In this document: in pieces, positions 42,979 through 52,192 of the stretch
How the letters are laid out: the number at the start of each line of letters is the position of its first letter
Position numbering within the stretch: position 1 is the first letter of the stretch
Source of the DNA: Dokdonia donghaensis DSW-1
GTDB taxonomy: Bacteria > Bacteroidota > Bacteroidia > Flavobacteriales > Flavobacteriaceae
Direction: 5' to 3'
NCBI RefSeq assembly: GCF_001653755.1
Contig: NZ_CP015125.1
Coordinates: 618,001-682,000, forward strand
DNA: 64,000 bases
Position numbers and translations under genes: made by a program
Notes under the pieces: generated by a model
What the model was told of the DNA's origin: nothing
The model's input: only the letters and a program-made list of their open reading frames with translations
Databases searched by the model: none

Positions 42979-45900
42979 ATGAGCGCTAAGTTCACTGAAT
43001 ATAAAGGATTAGACCTACCTAACATCGCTAGCGAGGTACTTGCCTACTGGAAAGAAAATGACGTTTTTGAGAAGTCTGTTACTTCTCGAGAAGGAGCAAA
43101 ACCGTATGTGTTTTTTGAAGGACCACCTTCGGCAAACGGACTACCGGGTGTACACCACGTACTAGCGCGTGCGATTAAAGATATTTTTCCTCGTTATAAA
43201 ACGATGAAAGGCTTTCAGGTTAAGCGTAAAGCGGGATGGGATACACACGGACTTCCTGTAGAACTTGGTGTTGAAAAAGAACTTGGTATTACCAAAGAAG
43301 ATATCGGTACAAAAATCACTGTAGAAGAGTATAACGAAGCTTGTAAAAAAGCCGTGATGCGCTACACAGATATCTGGAACGACCTTACCGAAAAAATGGG
43401 CTACTGGGTAGATATGGAAGATCCATACATCACCTACAAGGCTAAGTATATGGAAACCGTATGGTGGCTACTTAAGCAAATCTATAACAAAGATTTACTG
43501 TACAAAGGGTACACCATCCAGCCATATTCTCCTAAGGCGGGAACGGGATTAAGCTCTCACGAACTTAACCAGCCTGGCTGTTACCGCGATGTGACAGATA
43601 CTACGGTGGTTGCACAATTTAAAATCACAGACCAAGGGGAAAACCCACTTGCAAAAGAACTTGCAGACGGGCAAACCTACTTCTTAGCCTGGACGACGAC
43701 TCCTTGGACACTGCCTTCAAACACGGCACTTACCGTAGGGAAAAAGATAGATTATGTACTCGTTGAGACCTTTAACCAGTACACATTTGAGCCAGTAAAA
43801 GTTATCCTTGCAAAGAACTTAATCTCTAAGCAGTTTGATAAGAAATTTGTTTCCGCTTCCGCGAAAGAAGAACTAGACGCATACAATGCTGGAGATAAGA
43901 AAATACCATACTTTGTAGCTAGAGAATTTAAAGGAGCAGACCTTCTTGAACTTCGCTACGAGCAACTATTTGACTTTGTACAGCCTAATGATAATCCTCA
44001 AGATGCTTTCCGTGTAATAGCGGGAGACTTTGTAACGACAGAGGATGGAACGGGTATCGTACACACAGCACCTACTTTTGGTGCAGATGATGCTTTGGTT
44101 GCAAAACTAGCTTCACCAGAAATTCCGCCACTTCTTATTAAAAATGAAGATGGTAATCTTGTGCCGCTTGTAGATCTTCAGGGTAAATTTCGCCCTGAGC
44201 TCAAAGAGTTTGGAAACAAGTATATCAAGAATGAATATTATGCAGATGGTGAGGCTCCAGAACGTTCTATGGACGTAGAACTTGCGATACGCTTAAAAGA
44301 AGAAAACAAAGCCTTTAAGGTAGAGAAGTATGTGCACAGTTACCCACATTGCTGGCGTACAGATAAGCCAGTACTTTACTACCCACTAGATTCTTGGTTT
44401 ATAAAAGTTACCGATTTTAAAGATCGTATGCACGAACTTAACCTTGGTGTAAACTGGAAACCTAAGTCTACAGGTGAAGGACGTTTTGGAAACTGGCTTG
44501 CAAATGCAAACGACTGGAACTTATCACGTAGCCGTTTCTGGGGAATACCGCTTCCTATATGGCGTACCGAAGATGGAAAAGAAGAAATACTTATAGGCTC
44601 TATAGCCGAACTCAAAGCCGAAATCCAAAAGGCACTTGACAAAGGTGTGATGGACACAGATCCTTTTGAAGGGTTTAAAGTGGGCGATATGAGCGAGGAA
44701 AATTACGAGCTAGTAGATCTCCATAAAAACATTGTAGATAAAATAACGCTAGTCTCAGACAGCGGGCAGCCTATGACACGTGAGGCAGACCTTATAGATG
44801 TATGGTTTGACTCTGGATCTATGCCGTATGCACAATGGCACTACCCTTTTGAAAATAAAGAACTCGTAGAAGACACTTGGCGTAAGGCAGATTTTATAGC
44901 CGAAGGTGTAGACCAAACTCGTGGATGGTTTTATACACTCCACGCGATTGCTACAATGATTTTTGACGATGTTGCTTATAAAAATGTAGTTTCTAACGGG
45001 CTAGTACTTGACAAGAACGGGCAAAAGATGTCTAAGCGTCTTGGTAATGCAACAGATCCTTTTGAGACCTTAGAAAAATACGGGCCAGATGCAACACGCT
45101 GGTATATGATTTCTAACGCAAACCCTTGGGATAACCTCAAGTTTGATCTAGAAGGAATAGAAGAGGTAAAACGTAAGTTCTTCGGGACACTTTACAACAC
45201 GTATAACTTCTTTGCGCTGTATGCAAATCTTGATAATTTCGCTTTCGCGGAAGCGGAAATAGCACTTTCTCAACGTCCAGAAATAGACAGATGGATACTA
45301 TCAGAACTACACAGTCTTATAGCAGAGGTAGATAAGTTTTATGCCGAATATGAGCCTACCAAAGCAACAAGGGCGATAGACACTTTTGTACAAGAAAACC
45401 TGTCTAACTGGTTTGTAAGACTAAGTAGAAGACGTTTCTGGAAGGGTGAATATGCTACCGATAAAATCTCTGCATACCAAACATTATACACCTGTCTTGA
45501 GACGGTAGCAAAGCTTAGTGCTCCCGTAGCACCATTCTTTATGGAAAAACTCTATAAAGACCTCAACGCTGCTACTGGAAAAGAAGATTTTGAGAGCATA
45601 CACCTCGCAGAATTCCCTGTGAGCGATGCCGCTTATATAGACACTGCGCTTGAGCACAAAATGCAAAAGGCACAGATAGTAAGCTCACTAACACTCTCAT
45701 TAAGAGCAAAAGAGAAGATAAAAGTACGCCAACCTTTACAGCGTATTATGATCCCTGTGCTTAATGAAAATGACAAAAATGAGATCCTAGCCGTAGCAGA
45801 TTTGATTAAATCTGAGGTAAACGTCAAGGATATTGAGCTCATTTCTGATGATTCTGGGATCTTAGTGAAGCAAATCAAGCCTAATTTTAAGGTGTTAGGA

Positions 45901-46386
45901 CCTCGTTTTGGAAAAGATATGAAGCTGGTTGCCAGCAAGATAAATTCTTTACAAGCTGAGGATATCGCAAAAATTGAGCAAGATGGAGAATTAACCGTTG
46001 AAATTAATGGGGAAAATACTATTTTGCAAGCCGGCGACGTTGAGATAACATCGCAAGATATTGAAGGCTGGCTAGTTGCGAGTAATTCTGGAGTGACCGT
46101 GGCGTTAGACGTTACTATAAGTGATGAGCTTAAAAAAGAAGGTGTGGCACGAGAATTGGTCAACCGTATTCAGAACCTGCGTAAGGACTCTGGATTTGAA
46201 GTGACAGATCGCATACACATACAGTTACAAGATGAGCCGGCAATTGCTCAAACGGTAGCTGCAAATGCAGACTATATTAAAGCAGAAACACTAGCAGATA
46301 CTCTAGAAATTGTACCTACACTAAGTGAAGGGCTAGAGATTGCTTTTGACGATATAAAAACATTTTTAACCATTTCAAAACACTAG
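42979..46386 (+). CDS. ileS: Isoleucine--tRNA ligase
   Basis: Charges tRNA-Ile and edits misactivated Val. I start at MSAKFTEYKGLDL; the frame is open 16 codons further up, but that part overlaps the terminator tail region and promoter box. The 1135 residues have PGVHHVLARAIKD for the HIGH motif, GWDTHGLPVE, editing-domain TWTTTPWTLPSNTAL, DVWFDSGSMPYAQW, and KMSKR at 683-687. The anticodon-binding domain follows. Length fits the eukaryote-like, longer IleRS class. Two degenerate palindrome copies (43855-43867, 45241-45254) lie in loops. Confidence 0.97.
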   Translation: MSAKFTEYKGLDLPNIASEVLAYWKENDVFEKSVTSREGAKPYVFFEGPPSANGLPGVHHVLARAIKDIFPRYKTMKGFQVKRKAGWDTHGLPVELGVEKELGITKEDIGTKITVEEYNEACKKAVMRYTDIWNDLTEKMGYWVDMEDPYITYKAKYMETVWWLLKQIYNKDLLYKGYTIQPYSPKAGTGLSSHELNQPGCYRDVTDTTVVAQFKITDQGENPLAKELADGQTYFLAWTTTPWTLPSNTALTVGKKIDYVLVETFNQYTFEPVKVILAKNLISKQFDKKFVSASAKEELDAYNAGDKKIPYFVAREFKGADLLELRYEQLFDFVQPNDNPQDAFRVIAGDFVTTEDGTGIVHTAPTFGADDALVAKLASPEIPPLLIKNEDGNLVPLVDLQGKFRPELKEFGNKYIKNEYYADGEAPERSMDVELAIRLKEENKAFKVEKYVHSYPHCWRTDKPVLYYPLDSWFIKVTDFKDRMHELNLGVNWKPKSTGEGRFGNWLANANDWNLSRSRFWGIPLPIWRTEDGKEEILIGSIAELKAEIQKALDKGVMDTDPFEGFKVGDMSEENYELVDLHKNIVDKITLVSDSGQPMTREADLIDVWFDSGSMPYAQWHYPFENKELVEDTWRKADFIAEGVDQTRGWFYTLHAIATMIFDDVAYKNVVSNGLVLDKNGQKMSKRLGNATDPFETLEKYGPDATRWYMISNANPWDNLKFDLEGIEEVKRKFFGTLYNTYNFFALYANLDNFAFAEAEIALSQRPEIDRWILSELHSLIAEVDKFYAEYEPTKATRAIDTFVQENLSNWFVRLSRRRFWKGEYATDKISAYQTLYTCLETVAKLSAPVAPFFMEKLYKDLNAATGKEDFESIHLAEFPVSDAAYIDTALEHKMQKAQIVSSLTLSLRAKEKIKVRQPLQRIMIPVLNENDKNEILAVADLIKSEVNVKDIELISDDSGILVKQIKPNFKVLGPRFGKDMKLVASKINSLQAEDIAKIEQDGELTVEINGENTILQAGDVEITSQDIEGWLVASNSGVTVALDVTISDELKKEGVARELVNRIQNLRKDSGFEVTDRIHIQLQDEPAIAQTVAANADYIKAETLADTLEIVPTLSEGLEIAFDDIKTFLTISKH
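43855..43867. repeat. Degenerate iterated palindrome, coding copy (ASAK)
   Basis: GCTTCCGCGAAAG in ileS, one substitution in the left arm and the final C lost; read as Ala-Ser-Ala-Lys. Confidence 0.55.
45241..45254. repeat. Degenerate iterated palindrome, coding copy (AFAEA)
   Basis: GCTTTCGCGGAAGC in ileS with one A-to-G change, read as Ala-Phe-Ala-Glu-Ala. Confidence 0.6.
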
Positions 46387-46388
46387 TT

Positions 46389-46772
46389 ATGGCAAACGAC
46401 ACACAAGAAAGATTTGGCGATGCACAGCTCGCTGAGTTTAGAGAATTAATAGAAAAGAAGATCGAAAAAGCACAACACGATCTCGAGCTTATCAAAAGTG
46501 CTTACCTCAACGATGGTAACAACGGTACAGATGATACGTCACCGCAGTTTAAATCTTTTGACGAAGGTAGCGCGACGATGAGTAAAGAGGCAAACAGTGC
46601 ACTTGCTATACGTCAAGAGAAATTTATACGTGATCTTAAAAATGCGATTACTCGTATTAATAACAAGACATACGGTATATGCCGTGTGACTGGGAAGCTT
46701 ATCAACCCAGAACGTTTAAAGTTAGTTCCTCACGCTACATTAAGTATTGAGGCAAAGAATATGCAGTCATAA
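46389..46772 (+). CDS. TraR/DksA-family protein with degenerate zinc finger
   Basis: A 127-residue protein shaped like DksA: a long coiled-coil hairpin (about 8-90, rich in Glu/Lys/Ala) and a C-terminal finger region. DksA binds RNA polymerase through its secondary channel. Here the finger reads YGICRVTGKLINPERL and then ATLSIEAKN, so only one of the four zinc cysteines remains. The other three positions are Thr, Ser and Ala. Such Cys-poor forms are known in DksA paralogues. It starts 2 bases after ileS, so it is co-transcribed, and a terminator follows. Regulation of transcription is inferred. Confidence 0.87.
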   Translation: MANDTQERFGDAQLAEFRELIEKKIEKAQHDLELIKSAYLNDGNNGTDDTSPQFKSFDEGSATMSKEANSALAIRQEKFIRDLKNAITRINNKTYGICRVTGKLINPERLKLVPHATLSIEAKNMQS

Positions 46773-46794
46773 TAGTTGTTATACTTCTATAATT

Positions 46795-46823
46795 AAAAAA
46801 GCGTTCTTATGAGCGCTTTTTTT
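46795..46823 (+). terminator. Terminator after the DksA-like gene
   Basis: Stem AAAAAAGCGTTC/GAGCGCTTTTTT (one G-U pair) around TTAT, followed by more Ts, 22 bases after the stop. Confidence 0.85.
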
Positions 46824-46841
46824 ATAAATCCCCTTTAGTAT

Positions 46842-47468
46842 TTGAGTTTACGTTTGTCCATATTATTTATGCTAGTCACGATGAGTTTATATGCTCAAAA
46901 ACGACTTTCACAAACTTATGATGCAACAGCTATAAAGGAGTTGTATATACATAGTAATGAGATTTTTAAAATTAAGATTACTACAGGAGAGGTAAGAGAG
47001 ATTACAGTAGCGACCATTATAGATGGGGAGACCTTTGCAAGTACGATGCTTAATACTTCCACAAACGATGGCGTACTTAAAATCACTACAGGAAAGACTC
47101 CAGATTACATCCCTTTTAATGATAAACTAGCTGCCCATAAGGTAATGGCTATTGAGCTTGAGATTATTATTCCTATAGGTTTAGATGTTTCTATTTACTC
47201 AACTTTGGCAAGTGTAGACACCTATGGAAAGCTTGGCCAAGTACGCATAGATCTAGGTCGCGGGCATTTTAAGGGAGAAGAATTCCGCTTTCGCGAAAGC
47301 GGAAAAATAAACACTATATCTGGTAGTATTTATGTCTCAAGCAATCTGGTGAATGTCACCGTACAATCTAGAAATGGAAAGATTAACATCCCTCCTACTC
47401 AAGCGGATGGCCCACTGCTAGAAATCAAAAGTATACACGGTGATGTGACGGTAGTAAAATCGTTGTGA
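46842..47468 (+). CDS. Exported DUF4097-like beta-helix protein
   Basis: A 208-residue exported protein. Translation from TTG 46842 gives a proper signal peptide (MSLRLSILFMLVTMSLYAQ). The first ATG, 27 bases on, would truncate it, so TTG is preferred. The body is a run of short beta strands with repeated Ile/Val and Gly/Ser turns (LGQVRIDLGRG, KINTISGSIYVSS, KINIPP), like DUF4097 putative adhesins. A palindrome copy (47283-47304) encodes RFRES in one turn. lspA follows 34 bases on. Role unknown. Confidence 0.72.
   Translation: MSLRLSILFMLVTMSLYAQKRLSQTYDATAIKELYIHSNEIFKIKITTGEVREITVATIIDGETFASTMLNTSTNDGVLKITTGKTPDYIPFNDKLAAHKVMAIELEIIIPIGLDVSIYSTLASVDTYGKLGQVRIDLGRGHFKGEEFRFRESGKINTISGSIYVSSNLVNVTVQSRNGKINIPPTQADGPLLEIKSIHGDVTVVKSL
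47283..47304. repeat. Iterated palindrome, 22-bp perfect, coding copy (RFRES)
   Basis: Core at 47287-47300, with symmetry extended by TTCC/GGAA rather than the usual TTAC/GTAA. Read as Phe-Arg-Phe-Arg-Glu-Ser-Gly. Confidence 0.95.
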
Positions 47469-47502
47469 ATACCCTATTTTTGTCACGTTTCAAAACTATA
47501 TT

Positions 47503-48135
47503 ATGTCGTTAAAAAAAGTTGCTCTTATTGTGTTCTTGATACTTCTAGTAGATCAAGTACTTAAGGTATATATTAAAACTAATTTTTACCTACGTGAGAG
47601 TATACAGGTTTTTGGTCTAGACTGGTTTCAGATTTTCTTTGTAGAAAATCAAGGAGCTGCTTGGGGCGTAGAGCTACCAGGTAAATATGGTAAAATCACG
47701 CTCTCACTCTTTAGACTTATTATAGCCCCAGTGATAGGATATTACTTATATAAGTCTGTAAAAAACAATGCACCAAAACTGCTGGTTATCGCACTATCAC
47801 TGGTCTTTGCTGGTGCTGTAGGTAATATTATAGATTCTCTTATTTACGGATCTATTTTTAGCGCGAGCACGCCTAGCCAGATTGCGACATTTATGCCAGA
47901 AGGTGGTGGGTATGCAGATCCTCTCTTTGGAAAAGTGGTAGATATGCTCTACTTCCCTTTTATACAAGATGCTGTATGGCCAGAATGGATTCCCTTTGTA
48001 GGAGGTAAAACCTTTACATTTTTTAATGCCATATTTAATATTGCAGATATGGCAATAAGTACGGGTGTAGGTATCCTACTTGTATTTAACAAACGCGTGT
48101 TTCCTCAAGAGGAAAAAGTGACTACGGCGCAGTAG
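47503..48135 (+). CDS. lspA: Lipoprotein signal peptidase (signal peptidase II)
   Basis: Inner-membrane aspartic protease that removes signal peptides from prolipoproteins such as the GldH found in this window. The 210 residues include the N-terminal LLVDQVLK, VENQGAAWGVE near residue 48, and the two catalytic Asp sites in GNIIDSLIYG near 106 and FNIADMAIS near 180. It is longer than the roughly 165-residue proteobacterial enzyme because of an extra loop (about 115-160), common in Bacteroidota. The last 14 bases overlap the 3' end of a convergent response-regulator gene. Confidence 0.95.
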   Translation: MSLKKVALIVFLILLVDQVLKVYIKTNFYLRESIQVFGLDWFQIFFVENQGAAWGVELPGKYGKITLSLFRLIIAPVIGYYLYKSVKNNAPKLLVIALSLVFAGAVGNIIDSLIYGSIFSASTPSQIATFMPEGGGYADPLFGKVVDMLYFPFIQDAVWPEWIPFVGGKTFTFFNAIFNIADMAISTGVGILLVFNKRVFPQEEKVTTAQ

Positions 48136-48541
48136 GTGCTTCTGAAAATATCTCGATCAGCTCGTTAGGACCTATAGGTTTTACAATAAAGTCTTTTACG
48201 AGGTTAAAGTGCTTAGAGCGCTCTATATCTACGGGGTTTATAGAGCTACTCACAATATACAGTGTACAGTTGTTAAGTGCAGGAAAGTCGTGCTTACTTA
48301 ATTCTTCAAGAAATCCCCATCCATCCATAATAGGCATATTGAGGTCTAGTAAGATTATTTGCGGGACAGACTGTCCTTGAGGGTCTTTAAAGCTGCTTAC
48401 GAAGTGATTTAACGCCTCTTCACCGTTTTTAAATACAAGTATTTCTTCAGCAAGTTTACGTATATCTATGAGCTTGGTAAGCAGGCTTACGTACATATCA
48501 TCATCGTCTATGAGGCAAGCTAGTTTTATGGGGTAATTCAT
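48122..48541 (-). CDS. Single-domain response regulator
   Basis: A 139-residue receiver domain with no output domain. It has the acidic pair in CLIDDDDMY near residue 13, phospho-acceptor Asp66 in LLDLNMPIMDGW, and the switch Ser/Thr and Lys in YIVSSSIN and DFIVKPIG. It lies 26 bases after a PAS histidine kinase gene on the same strand, so the kinase is probably its partner. Its 3' end overlaps lspA by 14 bases. It may act through protein-protein contact or as a phosphate relay; the sequence does not say. Confidence 0.9.
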   Translation of the reverse strand: MNYPIKLACLIDDDDMYVSLLTKLIDIRKLAEEILVFKNGEEALNHFVSSFKDPQGQSVPQIILLDLNMPIMDGWGFLEELSKHDFPALNNCTLYIVSSSINPVDIERSKHFNLVKDFIVKPIGPNELIEIFSEAPTAP

Positions 48542-48567
48542 ATATGATTGGGGGAATTAACTTAAAT

Positions 48568-49719
48568 CTACTGTAATGTAACAATAAATTTTGAACCTTT
48601 ATCTACTTTGCTTTCTACAGTAATGTCTCCGCCCATTGCTTGGACTTCATTATGTGTTAGAAAAAGTCCTAAGCCTAAAGCATTTTTATTACCGTGAAAG
48701 GTTTTATACAGTTTAAAAAGATCTTTACCGTGCTTCTCTAGATCTATACCTAAACCATTATCTCGTACCATAAGGTATTTCTTGCCATTTTCTTCATAGG
48801 TAAAGACAGTTATTTCTGGATCACGGTCTGGATGTTTGTATCGCAACGCATTAGTTATCAAGTTTTGTAATATACTTTCTAGATAAGCTTCTATGTACAT
48901 CACCTCTTCTACTTCAGAAAATTCTGTGTACATAACCGCCCTACTCGCTCTAATATCTTGGCTAAGGCCAGCGACTACACGGTCATAAACGTCTTTTATA
49001 ACAACAGGTTCTAATTTTGTATTTGAGATATTATGAACACTTACAATCTTATTAAGATGCTGAAGTGTAACGTCTAGGCTATTGCCTATTTTTTCAAAGT
49101 TATTTACTAACTCTATTTGATCTTCTGTAAGAGTAGATCTATCCATTAAGGCGGAAGACATTTGTAAATTGCTCACCTGTGACCTTAAGTTATGAGATAT
49201 AATATGTGCAAAGTCATAGAGTCTAGAGTTATGACCTTCTATGAGCTTAAGAGATTGCTCCAGTTGTTGCTCTCTTTTCTTTTGTTCATCTATTTTTCTA
49301 AAAACTCCTCGTATACCTATAATCTCTCCAGATTCATCTCTAAGCGGTTTTCCTTTTGCAATAGCCCAGAAAATCTCTCCATTATAAGTTTGCATTTTTA
49401 TTTCTGTAGAGAATGGTTTCCCTTCTGCACAACCAAAAAAGAACTCTGTTGCTCGATCTAGATGCTCTTCTGCATAAAATGTATAGCCGGACTTTAATGT
49501 GGGTACGTAATCTTTGGGGACATCCAGTATGACACGTGCCTGATGGTCAAAATGACTGGTTTTATTCTTAAAATCTACACTCCAGCCACCAGCCTCTGTT
49601 AATGCAGAAATTTCTTGATAGTAAAATTTATCAATAGAAAAAAGATCAGACTTTTCCATAGGTGATGAGTGGGTATGAGAATCTCTCCTTCTCTTCATTG
49701 TAAAGGCAGTTATATTCAT
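48568..49719 (-). CDS. PAS-domain sensor histidine kinase
   Basis: A 383-residue soluble sensor kinase. A PAS-like domain with its PAC tail covers about 30-145 (GEIFWAIAKGKPLRDESGEIIGIRGVFRKIDE). A coiled coil leads to the DHp helix with phosphorylated His176 in DFAHIISHNLRSQVSNLQ, a form frequent in Bacteroidota. The ATPase domain has NLITNALRY, VRDNGLGID and LGLGLFLTHNEVQAMGG. No membrane segment or signal peptide, so it senses a cytoplasmic cue. It pairs with the response regulator 26 bases downstream. The start could also lie at the second Met, eight codons in. Confidence 0.9.
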   Translation of the reverse strand: MNITAFTMKRRRDSHTHSSPMEKSDLFSIDKFYYQEISALTEAGGWSVDFKNKTSHFDHQARVILDVPKDYVPTLKSGYTFYAEEHLDRATEFFFGCAEGKPFSTEIKMQTYNGEIFWAIAKGKPLRDESGEIIGIRGVFRKIDEQKKREQQLEQSLKLIEGHNSRLYDFAHIISHNLRSQVSNLQMSSALMDRSTLTEDQIELVNNFEKIGNSLDVTLQHLNKIVSVHNISNTKLEPVVIKDVYDRVVAGLSQDIRASRAVMYTEFSEVEEVMYIEAYLESILQNLITNALRYKHPDRDPEITVFTYEENGKKYLMVRDNGLGIDLEKHGKDLFKLYKTFHGNKNALGLGLFLTHNEVQAMGGDITVESKVDKGSKFIVTLQ

Positions 49720-49764
49720 AAATATGATTTGGGATTATGAATATACCAAATAAATCAAAAGAGC

Positions 49765-50337
49765 CTAAAAATGATACCCCTTTTTCGGTGTAATGCAGCT
49801 ATTTAGCGCAATGTCTTGGCTGTTTTTTACGATTATCTCTTCTTCTGGCTCAAAAAAACTAAGCCCTACTTTTACCACATCACTCTTACATTGAGATAAA
49901 AAGCGATCATAAAACCCCTTGCCGTAGCCCACTCTGTTACCTTCTTGATCATAAGCTAGTAGAGGTATAAAAACAACATCTATATTTCTTGCAGGGATCT
50001 CGATACCGCCAGCTGGCTCTGGAATGCCATACTTGTTTACAACAATTTTTGTGCTGTCTGTAAGTAAATAATGCTTCATCGTATTGTCGTTAAAATCTGA
50101 TGAAGAGAGTACAATATTCTTGTCTTTACCTCCTAAAATCGAAAGAAGAAACTCCGTGTTAATTTCGCGTAAGCGTTCTATAGGCAAGAAGATGTGATAA
50201 AACTCGTGCTCCCATATGTCTAGGCTCAATGCTTGATTTGCAATTTCAAGACTTAGTTCATCTAGCTTTTCTAGAGTTAAGGCATTACGAAGGTTTTTAT
50301 ACTTCTTCCTCAGCTCCTGCTTCATCTTGGTCTTCAT
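49765..50337 (-). CDS. 5-formyltetrahydrofolate cyclo-ligase family protein
   Basis: Converts 5-formyl-THF to methenyl-THF with ATP, recovering a folate storage form. The segment KQELRKKYKNLRNAL matches the N-terminal helix. The late motif YGKGFYDRFLSQCK near residue 150 is the phosphate/folate loop typical of MTHFS. The frame is open further up, but I place the start at MKTKMKQ (50337); MKQ at 50325 is an alternative. Either choice overlaps the preceding gene by 29-41 bases. Usually named ygfA/fau. Confidence 0.88.
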   Translation of the reverse strand: MKTKMKQELRKKYKNLRNALTLEKLDELSLEIANQALSLDIWEHEFYHIFLPIERLREINTEFLLSILGGKDKNIVLSSSDFNDNTMKHYLLTDSTKIVVNKYGIPEPAGGIEIPARNIDVVFIPLLAYDQEGNRVGYGKGFYDRFLSQCKSDVVKVGLSFFEPEEEIIVKNSQDIALNSCITPKKGYHF

Positions 50338-51307
50338 TATGTTCTCTAGAGATATTAAAAATTGCATCACCTTGATACACAAGTGATGCCTCATTTACAT
50401 TAATTACATATCCCTCATTTTTTGCCTTCACCACGTGTCTAAATTTTCCATAAGGATCTGTAATGGTTGCGATATGTTGTCCCACAGTGAGGCGCTCACC
50501 ACAAGAAACTTTAGTATGTAGTAACCCTGAATATTGTGCGCGCATCCAGCGAGTGCTCTCTACGAGCACTGAGGGTTTTGGTGCTTCTGGTACTGTAAAT
50601 TTATCATCAAGCATATCTAAATGATTAAGTACTCGCATTGTACCAAAAACACCTAGTCGAGCAATTTCCTTATCGCTTACTTTAGATTTACCCCCCTCAA
50701 AGAGAATGGTAGATTTATTCATTCTAGAACAAGTGGCTCTATATGATTTTGAAATTACTTTGGAGTGTAATGTAAATGGTGCATTAAAAATAGTTGCATA
50801 CTTCATAGAGTCTACATCTAGCGGGTCTATACGAACTTGTGCAACGTTAAAACGAGAGGCACCTCCGGTATGGAAGTCAAGACAAAGATCTGCTACTGGT
50901 AAAATTTTCTTTACAAACTGGTAGGCAAATCTACTGGCCAGTGACCCTCTAGGATTACCAGGAAACACTCTATTGAGGTCTCTCCCATCTGGAAAAGCCC
51001 TTTTCATATCTAAAAAACCAAAAATATTGACCACTGGCACACAGATAATGGTTCCTATTTTAGGTTTATTTATCTTCTTTGCGATAAGCTGCCTTACAAT
51101 CTCTACACCATTTATCTCGTCACCGTGTATGCCAGATGTAATTAATATGACAGGGCCAGGCTGTACGGCCCTTTCTATAATGATAGGCACCTCAACAGAG
51201 GAGGCCGTATATAATTTTGCAATATTAAAATTTACTGTTGCGCTCTTACCTGGTAAGATTTGCTCCCCTAGTATGGTGAGCACATTATGTTCATCTATGT
51301 GTGCCAA
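50297..51307 (-). CDS. Succinylglutamate desuccinylase/aspartoacylase-family protein
   Basis: A 336-residue zinc carboxypeptidase-fold hydrolase. Zinc ligands are in TSGIHGDEINGVEIVRQL near residue 58 (HxxE) and CLDFHTGG near 142, and the catalytic Glu is probably in ILFEGGKS near 217. A C-terminal beta domain (about 250-325) has HTKVSCGERLTVGQHIATITDP, a barrel-like part usual in this subfamily. It lies 12 bases after rimK and ends inside the folate cyclo-ligase gene. This AstE-like subtype commonly accompanies RimK-type ligases, so it may remove or trim their amino-acid additions. Confidence 0.85.
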   Translation of the reverse strand: MAHIDEHNVLTILGEQILPGKSATVNFNIAKLYTASSVEVPIIIERAVQPGPVILITSGIHGDEINGVEIVRQLIAKKINKPKIGTIICVPVVNIFGFLDMKRAFPDGRDLNRVFPGNPRGSLASRFAYQFVKKILPVADLCLDFHTGGASRFNVAQVRIDPLDVDSMKYATIFNAPFTLHSKVISKSYRATCSRMNKSTILFEGGKSKVSDKEIARLGVFGTMRVLNHLDMLDDKFTVPEAPKPSVLVESTRWMRAQYSGLLHTKVSCGERLTVGQHIATITDPYGKFRHVVKAKNEGYVINVNEASLVYQGDAIFNISREHNEDQDEAGAEEEV

Positions 51308-51319
51308 ATGTTTTGATAA

Positions 51320-52192
51320 TTATATGCTACGCTCTATATAACGTATGATACTCTTTGCTATATCTTTTCCAGTTGCTTTCTCTATGCCTTCAAGACCAGG
51401 TGATGAGTTTACCTCAAGTATAAGCGGCCCGCGTTCACTTTGTAGCATATCTACACCTGCTACGCCTAGTCCCATTGCTTTTGCCGCCTTGATGGCTGCA
51501 TTTTCTTCTTCGTCAGATAGGGTTATAATCTCTGCAGTACCACCGCGATGAAGGTTTGATCTAAACTCACCTTCTTTACCTTGTCGCTTCATAGCTCCTA
51601 CTATCTGCCCGTCTACTACAAAGGCTCTTAAATCTGCTCCCTTTGCTTCTTTGATATACTCTTGCACTATCACGCGCGCTTCTAGTCCATTAAAAGCCTC
51701 TATCACAGACTCTGCTGCATTTTTTGTCTCTGCAAGCACAACGCCCAGACCTTGTGTACCTTCAAGTAGTTTTATAATAAGCGGTGCGCCTCCTACGTGG
51801 GCAATCATCTCTTCTACATCGCGAGAGTAGTTTGTAAAAACCGTTTTAGGTAGTCCTAGCTTAGATCTAGATAAAATCTGAAGACTACGCAACTTATCTC
51901 TACTGCGCACAAGTGCCTGTGAGGTAGTGGTGGTAAATGTATTCATCATCTCAAACTGTCTCACAACAGCTGTACCATAAAAGGTAATTGATGCTCCTAT
52001 ACGTGGTATGACAGCATCTGCAGTTTCTAGTGTGCGATTTTTATATATTACTGTAGGCTTTTTTTTCTCAATAATGAGGTCACATTTAAGCGGGTCTATG
52101 ACCTCTACACTATGGCCTCTTTTGAGCCCAGCTTCTTGCAGCCTTGCCGTACTATATAAATTAGGATTACGAGATAAAATTTTTAGATTCAT
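51320..52192 (-). CDS. rimK: RimK-type ATP-grasp alpha-L-glutamate ligase
   Basis: ATP-grasp ligase that adds glutamates, in E. coli to the C-terminus of ribosomal protein S6. I start at MNLKILSRNPNLYSTARL. The 290 residues include VIPRIGASITFYGTAVVRQFE, the ATP-binding PLIIKLLEGTQGLGVVLAE near 140, EYIKEAKGADLRAFVVDG, and EVNSSPGLEGIEKATG near 262 with Mg2+ ligands. It overlaps the upstream protease-like gene by 26 bases and is followed by an aspartoacylase-like gene, making a three-gene unit. The target protein is inferred only from the family. Confidence 0.92.
   Translation of the reverse strand: MNLKILSRNPNLYSTARLQEAGLKRGHSVEVIDPLKCDLIIEKKKPTVIYKNRTLETADAVIPRIGASITFYGTAVVRQFEMMNTFTTTTSQALVRSRDKLRSLQILSRSKLGLPKTVFTNYSRDVEEMIAHVGGAPLIIKLLEGTQGLGVVLAETKNAAESVIEAFNGLEARVIVQEYIKEAKGADLRAFVVDGQIVGAMKRQGKEGEFRSNLHRGGTAEIITLSDEEENAAIKAAKAMGLGVAGVDMLQSERGPLILEVNSSPGLEGIEKATGKDIAKSIIRYIERSI

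Noticed and set aside
45633..46163. 176-codon frame opposite ileS
   Set aside because: Antisense to the well-conserved IleRS C-terminal region; no independent support.
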